From Heterostelium multicystogenum (Eukaryota > Evosea > Eumycetozoa > Acytosteliales > Acytosteliaceae): a DNA stretch of 16,937 bases. Numbering within the stretch: position 1 is the stretch's first letter; every line of letters begins with the position of its first letter. Shown here piece after piece: positions 9,276-15,943 of this stretch. The position numbers were made by a program, and so were the translations under genes. Below the pieces are notes generated by a model. It made no database searches and had not been told where the DNA came from. It saw nothing but the letters and a program-made list of their open reading frames with translations. Location: contig RCNN01000242.1 in the NCBI GenBank assembly GCA_003667245.1, positions 1-16,937 of the forward strand. The letters run 5' to 3'.

Positions 9276-9629
9276 GCTGTGGAGTTTGGCGATTTCTTCG
9301 TCGCGGTCGGCGCCCAGGGTTTCCATGGCGCTGTAGAGATACAGGCCGTGGCCGGCTTCGTCCTGGATCTTGGCCATCAGTTGCAGCTTGCGTTTGAGGG
9401 TGGGGGCGCGGGTGACCCAGTTGCCCTCGGGCAGCATGCCGACGATTTCCGAGTGGGCGTGTTGGGAGATCTGGCGGATCAGGGTTTGACGGTAGGCGTC
9501 GGGCATCCAGTTCTTGGCTTCGATCTTGATCTCGGCGTCGATTTTTTCCTGGAAAGCGCGTTCCTGGTCGGACATCTCGGAGAGGTCCTTGATGCGCTTT
9601 ACTCCGGTTTCTACAAGCTGTGCGTACAT
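8640..9629 (-). CDS. paaA: PaaA: catalytic diiron subunit of the phenylacetyl-CoA 1,2-epoxidase, frameshifted
   Basis: The span of 990 bases gives the standard 329 residues. The ferritin-like core includes the metal-binding QDEAGHG at residues 89-95 and later helices with [18 protein letters not shown], which supply the second EXXH-type ligand set. It catalyses O2- and NADPH-dependent epoxidation of phenylacetyl-CoA to ring-1,2-epoxyphenylacetyl-CoA. Two compensating indels are seen: one C short near 9149 (GGCCCTACTCC) and one A extra in the run near 9039-9044 (CAAAAAAGAC). The ATG at 9629 is preceded by GGGAGA. It is the first gene of the second transcription unit, with its own promoter about 45-70 bases upstream. 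Confidence 0.95.
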
Positions 9630-9671
9630 GGGGGGTCTCCCGCCTTGTGTTTTGTCGTAGGCATGGAGGAC

Positions 9672-9700
9672 TTTATAAGCGATACGGAAATTAATATCAA
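9672..9700 (-). promoter_or_regulatory. Sigma70-type promoter of the paaA operon
   Basis: On the minus strand a TTGATA -35 box (9695-9700) and a TATAAA -10 box (9672-9677) are separated by exactly 17 bases. This is the best sigma70 promoter match that I see in the window. The spacer contains GTATCGC, one arm of the inverted repeat described separately, so a bound repressor would block the polymerase. Confidence 0.72.
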
Positions 9701-9739
9701 ACACAAAATATGGTGTCGTTATTTGATTTTGTATCGCTT
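9677..9739. promoter_or_regulatory. Candidate PaaX operator arms at the paaA promoter
   Basis: A nine-base inverted repeat, AAGCGATAC (9677-9685) and GTATCGCTT (9731-9739), is centred 54 bases apart, about five helical turns. One arm lies within the promoter spacer and the other upstream. The core CGATAC resembles the TGATAC elements upstream of paaG, paaY and paaK. Assignment to PaaX is inference from location and recurrence. Confidence 0.5.
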
Positions 9740-9840
9740 TGCGGGAAGGGAGCAGATATCTGTCGCTACGGTAACGGCGGCATAGGGTTCCCGGTCATCG
9801 TGGTAAGCAGGGCCAGTAGGCAAAAAAACAGGGCCGCTTT

Positions 9841-9942
9841 ATGTGGGAGCGGGCTTGCTCGCGAAGAACCTGAGTGCGCCGCGTTGAATCAGGATGCCCG
9901 CGTCATCGTTAACGACCTTCGCGAGCAAGCCCGCTCCCACAT
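9841..9942. repeat. REPIN (TGGGAGCGGGCTTGCTCGCGA type) between the paaK terminator and the paaA promoter
   Basis: The inverted REP pair starts ATGTGGGAGCGGGCTTGC and ends with its mirror GCAAGCCCGCTCCCACAT, with the same CGTCATCGTTAACGA centre as the copy at 5813-5916. It lies in the 413-base gap between paaA and paaK, which otherwise holds the paaA promoter on one side and the paaK terminator on the other. Confidence 0.93.
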
Positions 9943-10000
9943 TTGAACCGTGTGCGCCTTTGATTTTGCTGGTGCTCTACCCCCACCCCAAAAAACGAGC

Positions 10001-10031
10001 AAAAAAAAGCCCCGCAAATGCGGGGCCAAAA
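10001..10031 (-). terminator. Rho-independent terminator after paaK
   Basis: Seven G-C-rich pairs (GCCCCGC at 10009-10015 with GCGGGGC at 10020-10026) close a four-base loop. They are followed on the minus strand by eight T residues (10008-10001). It begins 12 bases after the paaK stop, and it separates the paaG-I-J-K unit from the paaA unit. Confidence 0.93.
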
Positions 10032-10042
10032 AGGTGCAGCAG

Positions 10043-11367
10043 TCATGCCTTAGGGCGACGATCCATCACATGGCAAGCCTTGCCCTCAGACCGCTTGATC
10101 GAATGCAGCGGCTGCAAAACGATGCGCGAGCTGATCCCGATATACGTCTTGATGTGCCTGCTCAGTTCGCTGGAGACGGCTTTCTGTTGTTCAGCATTGA
10201 GTTGCTGATGCTCAGCCTTGAGCTCCACATGCACATCCACACTGTCCAGGTTGCCATTACGATACAGATGTATCTCATAACATTCTGAAAGCTGTTTTAT
10301 TTTAAGCACCTGCTCCTCGATCTGCGTGGGAAACACATTAACCCCGCGAATGATCAACATGTCATCACTGCGCCCGGTGATCTTGTCGATCCGCCGCATC
10401 GGCCGCGCTGTTCCCGGCAGCAACCGCGTCAAATCCCGGGTGCGGTAGCGAATCATCGGCAGCGCCTCCTTGCTCAAGGAGGTAAACACCAGTTCTCCCA
10501 TCTGCCCGTCCGGCAGCACCTCACCCGTCACCGGGTCGATGATCTCCGGGTAGAAGTGATCCTCCCAAATGGTCGGCCATCCTTGGTTTCCGCACACTCC
10601 ATGGCCACCCCAGGCCCCATGATTTCCGACAGCCCGTAAATATCCAGCGCCGTAATCCCCAGTCGCGCCTCGATTGCACTGCGCAGCTCGGCAGTCCACG
10701 GCTCGGCCCCAAAGATCCCCAGTCGCAACGCCAGCTTCTGTGGATCAATGCCCTGGCGCTCGATTTCATCGGCAATGTTCAGCATGTACGAGGGCGTGAC
10801 CATGATGATGTCCGGCTGGAAATCCTTGATCAGTTGCACCTGTTTTTCCGTCTGTCCGCCGGACATTGGAATCACCGTACAACCCAGGCGTTCCGCGCCG
10901 TAGTGGGCACCAAGGCCGCCGGTGAACAGCCCGTAGCCATAGGAAATATGCACCTTGTCGCCACGCCGCCCACCGGCCGCGCGGATCGAGCGGGCCACCA
11001 CATTGGCCCAGGTGTCGATGTCGTTCTGAGTGTAACCCACCACCGTCGGCTTGCCGGTGGTGCCGCTGGAAGCGTGCAGGCGCACCACCTCGTTCATCGG
11101 CACGGCAAACATGCCGTAGGGGTAACTGTCCCGCAGGTCGCCCTTGGTGGTGAACGGGAACCTGGCCAGGTCGTCCAGGGACTTGATGTCATCCGGGTGC
11201 ACCCCCAGCGCGTCGAAGCGCTGACGGTACAGCGGCACATTCTGGTAGGCGTGGCGCAGGCTCCAGCGCAGGCGCTCCAGTTGATGGGCGCGCAGTTCGT
11301 CGACGCTGGCGGTTTCCAGCGGGTCCAGCACAGGGTTAAGCACGGCGTTTGGAATAGGCATGTTCAT
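10043..11367 (-). CDS. paaK: PaaK: phenylacetate-CoA ligase, frameshifted
   Basis: About 441 residues after correction, typical for the enzyme. This adenylate-forming ligase carries the P-loop SSGTTGKP at residues 100-107, FGAEPWT, the YGLSEIMGPGVAMEC A5-type motif, and downstream YRTRDLTRLLPG and GRSDDMLIIRGVNVFPTQIE. It activates phenylacetate with ATP and CoA to phenylacetyl-CoA, the first committed step. One C is missing near 10577 (GATGGCCGACC), which splits the gene close to two-thirds of its length. ATG at 11367 or 11361 is possible; neither has a strong ribosome site. It is separated from paaJ by about 100 bases that contain a hairpin and a TGATAC element. Confidence 0.95.
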
Positions 11368-11390
11368 GAGTTCACTCGAATTATTTTTGT

Positions 11391-11417
11391 GTATCAGCCC
11401 ACCGCACACCGTGGGCT
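11391..11417 (-). promoter_or_regulatory. Hairpin and TGATAC element in the paaJ-paaK gap
   Basis: A seven-pair stem, AGCCCAC (11396-11402) with GTGGGCT (11411-11417), encloses an eight-base loop. On the minus strand it is followed at once by TGATACACAAAAATAA, close to the TGATACAAAATAA found before paaY. There is no T run, so it does not look like an ordinary terminator. It could be a partial attenuator, an RNA-stability element or simply overlap a regulator site. Confidence 0.4.
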
Positions 11418-11455
11418 TTGAGTGCATGCCCCAAGGATACCGCTAGGCTCCCCGG

Positions 11456-11467
11456 GAATCGCGAATC
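11456..11467. promoter_or_regulatory. GATTCGCGATTC element just after the paaJ stop
   Basis: On the minus strand GATTCGCGATTC follows the paaJ stop codon by one base. From memory, its core resembles the TGATTCGCGAT heart of E. coli PaaX operators. It lies about 90 bases upstream of paaK. It could be a PaaX site for an internal promoter, or chance. Confidence 0.3.
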
Positions 11468-11468
11468 T

Positions 11469-12679
11469 TTAGTCGGACAGGCGCTCGATGATCAGCGCGA
11501 TGCCTTGGCCCACGCCGATGCACATGGTGCACAGGGCGTAGCGGCCGCCACGTTCTTCCAGCTCATGCAGGGCGGTAGTTACCAGCCGTGCGCCGCTCAT
11601 CCCCAGTGGATGGCCGAGGGCGATGGCGCCGCCGTTGGGGTTCACCCGTGGGTCGTTGTCCCCCAGGCCCAGCTCGCGCAGTACCGCCAGGCCCTGGGCG
11701 GCGAAGGCTTCGTTGAGCTCGATCACGTCCATGTCCGCCAGGCTCAGGTTGGCCAGTTCCAACACCTTGCGGGTCGCCGGCACCGGGCCGATGCCCATGA
11801 TGCGCGGTTCCACGCCGGCGGTGGCCATCGCCACCACCCGGCCACGGGCGATCAGGCCGTGACGCTTGGCAACTTCCGCGCTGGCCAGCAGCAGGGCGCA
11901 GGCGCCGTCGTTGACCCCGGATGCATTGCCGGCGGTGATGCTGCCACCCTCGCGGAATGGCGTGCCGAGTTTCTGCAGTTGTTCAAGGGTGGTGTCGCTG
12001 CGGGGGTGTTCGTCGTGTTCCACCACCTTGGCCGGGCCTTTGCGCTGGGGGATCTGCACCGCGACGATTTCCCTGGCCAGGCGCCCGCTGGCCTGGGCGG
12101 CGGCTGCACGTTGCTGGCTGCGCAGGGCAAACGCGTCCTGGTCGGCACGGGAGATATTGAACTGCTCGGCGACGTTTTCAGCGGTCTCCGCATCGAGTCG
12201 ATCCCGTAGGCCTTTTTCATCAGCGGGTTGACGAAGCGCCAGCCAATGGTGGTGTCGTATAGCTGCGCATCGCGGGAAAACGCCTGTTCGGCCTTGCCCA
12301 TTACCAGCGGCGCACGGGACATCGACTCCACGCCGCCTACCAACATCAAGCCGGCCTCGCCACAGCGAATCGCCCGGGCCGCGCTGCCGATGGCGTCCAG
12401 CCCCGAGCCGCACAAACGGTTGAGGGTGGTGCCCGGCACGCTCACCGGCAGCCCGGCCAGCAGCGCCGACATGCGCGCCACGTTGCGGTTGTCTTCGCCG
12501 GCCTGGTTGGCGCAGCCGTAGATCACATCGTCGACGCTGCTCCAGTCCACTTGCGGGTGGCGGCGCAGCAGTTCGCGCAGCGGCACCGCTCCGAGGTCGT
12601 CGGCGCGCACGCTGCTCAAGGCGCCGGCGTAGCGGCCGATCGGGGTGCGGACTGCGTCGATGATCAAGGCGTCATTCAT
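11469..12679 (-). CDS. paaJ: PaaJ: 3-oxoadipyl-CoA / 3-oxo-5,6-dehydrosuberyl-CoA thiolase, frameshifted
   Basis: About 403 residues after correction. The nucleophilic Cys lies in [12 protein letters not shown] (Cys 90), the NEAFAAQ and [10 protein letters not shown] motifs are present, and the C-terminal acid/base Cys is in CIGVGQG. PaaJ acts twice: it cleaves 3-oxo-5,6-dehydrosuberyl-CoA to 2,3-dehydroadipyl-CoA plus acetyl-CoA, then 3-oxoadipyl-CoA to succinyl-CoA plus acetyl-CoA. One C is short near 12196 (GATGCGGAGACC), which changes the frame mid-gene. The start at 12679 overlaps the paaI stop by eight bases (ATGAATGA), pointing to translational coupling. Similarity to PcaF of the beta-ketoadipate pathway is expected, but the context favours PaaJ. 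Confidence 0.94.
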
Positions 12680-13121
12680 TCGGATTCTCCTGCGCCAGCA
12701 CCGTGCCGCGCACTTTGTAGGATTTGCCATGGAACAGCGCAATCAGCTGGCCCAGTTGGTTTTCGATACGGACGTCGTAGTTGCCGGTGCGACCCGAGCG
12801 GCTTTGCTCGCGGCAATCGGCACTCAAGGTGTCGCCCAGGTGGGCCGGGGCGATGTAGTCGATGCTGCAGCCGAGCGCCACGGTGGCGTCGTTGTAGCTG
12901 TTGCAGGCCAGGGCGAATGCCGAGTCCGCCAGCGCAAACAGGTAGCCGCCGTGGCAGGTGCCGTGGCCCTGGATCATGTCGGCGCGCACGCTCATGCCCA
13001 GTCGTGCGCAACCCGGCGCCACCGAGAGCAGGCGCATGCCCATGCCCTGGCTGGCGGCATCGCGGCTGAACATGGCCTGGGCGCACTGGTTGGCCAGGTT
13101 CATGGCTTCATGGTTGGTCAT
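12672..13121 (-). CDS. paaI: PaaI: hotdog-fold phenylacetyl-CoA pathway thioesterase
   Basis: Intact at 149 residues. The hotdog thioesterase signature HGTCHGGYLFALADSAFA is present, with the catalytic-type Asp at 66 and His at 57. PaaI hydrolyses aryl- and ring-hydroxylated phenylacetyl-CoA esters, probably releasing CoA from dead-end intermediates. AAAGGAG precedes the ATG. It sits 14 bases after paaG, in the position where paaH would normally intervene. Confidence 0.95.
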   Translation of the reverse strand: MTNHEAMNLANQCAQAMFSRDAASQGMGMRLLSVAPGCARLGMSVRADMIQGHGTCHGGYLFALADSAFALACNSYNDATVALGCSIDYIAPAHLGDTLSADCREQSRSGRTGNYDVRIENQLGQLIALFHGKSYKVRGTVLAQENPNE

Positions 13122-13135
13122 GTGGTGCGCTCCTT

Positions 13136-13927
13136 TCAGCGGCCCTTGAAGCTTGGGCTGCGTTTTTCCATGAAGGCGGCGACGCCTTCGCGGTAATCCT
13201 CGCTGCGCCCGGCCAGGCGTTGCAGGTCGCGCTCCAGCTCCAGCTGTTGGTCAAAACTGTTGCTCAGGCTGGCGTTCAGGCTGCGCTTGATCAGCGCCAG
13301 GCCGTAGGTCGGTTGCGTGGCCAGGTGGCGGGCCAGGGTCAGGGCTTCGTTGCGCAATTCGGCGTCGTCCACGCAGCGGTAGATCAGGCCCCATTGCTCG
13401 GCCTGCTCGGCGCTCAGGCGGTTGCCCAGCAGGGCCAGCGCCTTGGCGCGGGCCATGCCCACCAGGCGCGGCAGGGTCCAGGTGCCGCCGGAATCGGGGA
13501 TCAGGCCGATCTTGCAGAAGGCTTGGATGAAGTTCGCCGAGCGTGCTGCCAGCACCAGGTCGCAGGCCAGCGGGATGTTCGCGCCGGCACCGGCCGCCAC
13601 GCCGTTGACCGCGCAGATCACCGGCAAAGGCAGGTCGCGCAGTTGGCGGATCAGCGGGTTGTAGAACTTCTCGATGGATTCGCCCAGGTCCGGCACCGCG
13701 CTGCCGGGTGCCACGTTGCGGTCGCTGAGGTCTTGCCCGGCGCAAAAGCCGCGGCCTTCACCGGTCAGCAGCAGCACGCGCACGTCGGGGTTTTCCTGGA
13801 CTTGCTTCAACGCTTGCTGGACTTCGCCGTGCATCTGCGTGTTGAAGCTGTTGAGCTGGTCGGGGCGATTGAGGCTGAGCAGGGCGACGCCGGCCTCGAT
13901 GGAAAACAGGATGTGTTCGAAGTTCAT
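13136..13927 (-). CDS. paaG: PaaG: ring-1,2-epoxyphenylacetyl-CoA isomerase (crotonase family)
   Basis: Intact at 263 residues. Crotonase-fold motifs include GRGFCAGQDLSDRN (59-72), the oxyanion-hole region NGVAAGAGANIPLACD (108-123) and KIGLIPDSGGTW with Asp 145. These, together with FYNPLIRQL and the ending LERDLQRLAGRSEDYREG, favour PaaG over the hydratase PaaF. It converts the epoxide to the seven-membered oxepin-CoA and later moves the double bond in dehydroadipyl-CoA. ATG at 13927 is chosen over an upstream ATG at 13951, because family members start MxFxxIL near here. It is the first gene of its unit, with no paaF before it and no paaH after it. Confidence 0.94.
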   Translation of the reverse strand: MNFEHILFSIEAGVALLSLNRPDQLNSFNTQMHGEVQQALKQVQENPDVRVLLLTGEGRGFCAGQDLSDRNVAPGSAVPDLGESIEKFYNPLIRQLRDLPLPVICAVNGVAAGAGANIPLACDLVLAARSANFIQAFCKIGLIPDSGGTWTLPRLVGMARAKALALLGNRLSAEQAEQWGLIYRCVDDAELRNEALTLARHLATQPTYGLALIKRSLNASLSNSFDQQLELERDLQRLAGRSEDYREGVAAFMEKRSPSFKGR

Positions 13928-14288
13928 GGTCGTGAGGCCCTCACGGTGCACGCTCGGCGGTCAGCCGGCTCATTATTGGATCGGCGTGGTCAGCCGGTTT
14001 TGCCGGAGTATAGCTTTAACGTGATACATAAATGCAACGATAAAATTGATTTGGTGTGTCTTGTTTTGAGTTTGATGAAAATGAACTGCTCGCTGTGCTG
14101 GTCGGTAAATACCTGATAAATCCCCTATTTTATTGGCTTTACGTCGATTATCAGCGGCCCCGTATCAAGCCACGGCGACACATGATTCAAGTGATACGCT
14201 TTTTCATCTTTGTGCTTGTAAAAATGATGTGATACAAAATAAGCCAAGATCGGCATCGCTTTGCGAATACGCCATAAAAGGAATCCCC
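13928..14288. promoter_or_regulatory. Divergent paaG/paaY control region with four TGATAC elements
   Basis: This 361-base gap is A+T-rich relative to its flanks. TGATAC occurs at 14022-14027, 14192-14197 and 14230-14235 on the plus strand and at 14162-14167 on the minus strand. The pair 14162/14192 forms an inverted repeat. A possible paaG promoter on the minus strand has TTGCAT (14032-14037) and TATACT (14007-14012) with a long 19-base spacer that contains the first TGATAC. A weak plus-strand -10 for paaY may be TACAAA at 14233-14238. No gene is seen here. Repression by PaaX is inferred. Confidence 0.55.
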
Positions 14289-14879
14289 ATGACTTGCTAC
14301 AGCCTCGACGGCCTGACCCCGGTGGTCGACCCCACGGCCTACGTCCATCCCTCGGCGGTACTGATCGGCGACGTGATCATCGGCCCCCATTGCTATGTAG
14401 GGCCGCTGGCGAGTTTGCGCGGCGACTTCGGGCGCATCGTCCTCGAAGAAGGCGCCAACCTGCAGGACACCTGTGTGATGCACGGCTTCCCGGACAGCGA
14501 CACGGTGGTCGAGCGCAACGGCCATATCGGCCACGGCGCCGTGCTGCACGGTTGCCGGATCGGCACCGATGCGCTGGTGGGCATGAATGCGGTGGTGATG
14601 GACAACGCCCGTATCGGCGCTCGCTCATTCGTCTCGGCGGCGGCGTTCGTCAAAGCCGGTTTCGAGTGCCCTGAGCAGTCGTTGGTGATGGGCGCGCCGG
14701 CCAGCGTCAAGCGCAGCCTCAGTGATGAAGAGGTGCACTGGAAACAAACCGGCACCCGTGAATACCAGCGCCTGGCTCAGCGTTGCCTGGAGCAGATGCA
14801 GGAATGCCCACCCCTGAGCGCACCGGAAGCTGATCGCCCACGCATCAGCGACAGCGGCCTGCGGCCCAAGGGCAGATGA
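14289..14879 (+). CDS. paaY: PaaY: gamma-carbonic-anhydrase-like hexapeptide-repeat thioesterase
   Basis: Intact at 196 residues. It is a left-handed beta-helix protein with hexapeptide repeats from about residue 15 (VHPSAVLIGDVIIGPHCYVG) to about 125. The three zinc-ligand-type His residues are at 65, 82 and 87 (VMHG, HIGHGAVLHG), and the tail is helical (HWKQTGTREYQRLAQRC). PaaY homologues hydrolyse 2-hydroxycyclohepta-1,4,6-triene-1-formyl-CoA and similar dead-end CoA esters. ATG at 14289 is chosen because AAAGGA lies 5 bases upstream and the family starts with M-x-x-Y; longer in-frame starts to 14133 would read through the operator region. It probably shares transcription with paaX. Confidence 0.95.
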   Translation: MTCYSLDGLTPVVDPTAYVHPSAVLIGDVIIGPHCYVGPLASLRGDFGRIVLEEGANLQDTCVMHGFPDSDTVVERNGHIGHGAVLHGCRIGTDALVGMNAVVMDNARIGARSFVSAAAFVKAGFECPEQSLVMGAPASVKRSLSDEEVHWKQTGTREYQRLAQRCLEQMQECPPLSAPEADRPRISDSGLRPKGR

Positions 14880-14940
14880 ATCGCCTGCATCCCGACGCCG
14901 CTAAAAACGGTATATTTTCTCTTTTTGCCTCGGTACGCCC

Positions 14941-15867
14941 ATGTCGTCACTGACACCCCTGAACCAACTGATTACCCGCTTCCAGGAGCAGACGCCGATT
15001 CGCGCCAGTTCCTTGATCATCACCTTGTACGGGGACGCCATCGAACCCCACGGCGGGACGGTGTGGCTGGGCAGCCTGATCCAGTTGCTCGAACCCATCG
15101 GCATCAATGAACGGCTGATCCGCACCTCGATCTTCCGCCTGACCAAGGAAGGCTGGCTGACCGCCGAAAAAGTCGGGCGCCGCAGCTACTACAGCCTGAC
15201 CGGTGCCGGGCGTCGGCGTTTCGACAAGGCCTTCAAGCGGGGTCTACAGCTCCAGCGTGCCGGCATGGGATGGCTCGTGGTGCCTGGTGATGCTCACGCA
15301 GTTGACCCAGGACAAGCGCAAACAAGTGCGTGAAGAGCTGGAGTGGCAAGGTTTTGGTGCGATTGCCCCGACCGTGCTGGCCTGCCCACGCAGCGACCGC
15401 GCCGACGTCAACGCCACCTTGCTCGACCTCGGCGCCCAGGAAGACACCATCGTCTTCGAAACCACCGCCCAGGATGTACTGGCCTCCAAGGCCCTGCGGG
15501 TGCAGGTGCGCGAGAGCTGGAACATCGAGGAGCTGGCGGCCCATTACAGCGAGTTCATCCAACTGTTCCGACCGCTCTGGCAAGCGCTTCGCGAGCAGGA
15601 ACAGCTACAGCCTGCGGATTGTTTCCTGGCACGGGTCCTGCTTATCCATGAGTACCGCAAACACTGCTGCTGCGCGACCCGCAATTGCCCGATGAATTGC
15701 TTCCCGGCGATTGGGAAGGCCGAGCCGCCCGCCAGTTGTGCCGCAATATTTACCGGTTGATCTACGCCAAGGCCGAGGAATGGCTGAACAGCGCGCTGGA
15801 AACTGCCGACGGCCCGTTGCCGGACGTTGGCGAAAGCTTTTACCGGCGGTTCGGAGGCCTGAAATAA
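14941..15867 (+). CDS. paaX: PaaX: phenylacetyl-CoA-responsive transcriptional repressor, frameshifted
   Basis: The span gives about 308 residues, the family's usual size. The N-terminal winged-helix domain (residues 20-90) includes RASSLIITLYGDAI and RLIRTSIFRLTKEGWL. The PaaX-specific central and C-terminal part has WDGSWCLVML, FIQLFRPLWQAL, LLIHEYRK and ETADGPLPDVGESFYRRFGG. PaaX represses paa promoters and releases DNA on binding phenylacetyl-CoA. Two compensating one-base errors are seen: a G extra near 15239 (AAGCGGGGTC) and an A short near 15661 (CGCAAACACTG). The 61-base gap after paaY holds a TATATT at 14911-14916, which may be a -10 box for an extra promoter. Confidence 0.93.
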
Positions 15868-15943
15868 GGAGCGACGCTGTTCAGGAGAACGGGTGGAGTG
15901 ATGTGGCGTAGAGAATAAAAATAAGCCTGCGTGAGGCCTGAAC

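Noticed and set aside
7438..9785. Long plus-strand open frames opposite paaA-paaD (373 and 416 codons)
   Set aside because: They lie opposite the epoxidase genes, whose protein motifs are clear, and have no recognisable domain or plausible start.
12551..13196. Plus-strand open frames opposite paaI and the start of paaJ
   Set aside because: The minus-strand hotdog thioesterase signature and the operon overlaps explain the region; the plus frames are shadows.
13136..13927. Assignment of this crotonase gene as PaaF (enoyl-CoA hydratase)
   Set aside because: The motifs (FCAGQDLSDRN, FYNPLIRQL, KIGLIPDSGGTW, RLAGRSEDYREG) follow the PaaG pattern known from E. coli rather than that of PaaF.
14133..14288. 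N-terminal extension of PaaY to an upstream start at 14133
   Set aside because: The extra 52 residues are unlike the family and would be encoded by the TGATAC-rich control region; the ATG at 14289 has a good ribosome site.
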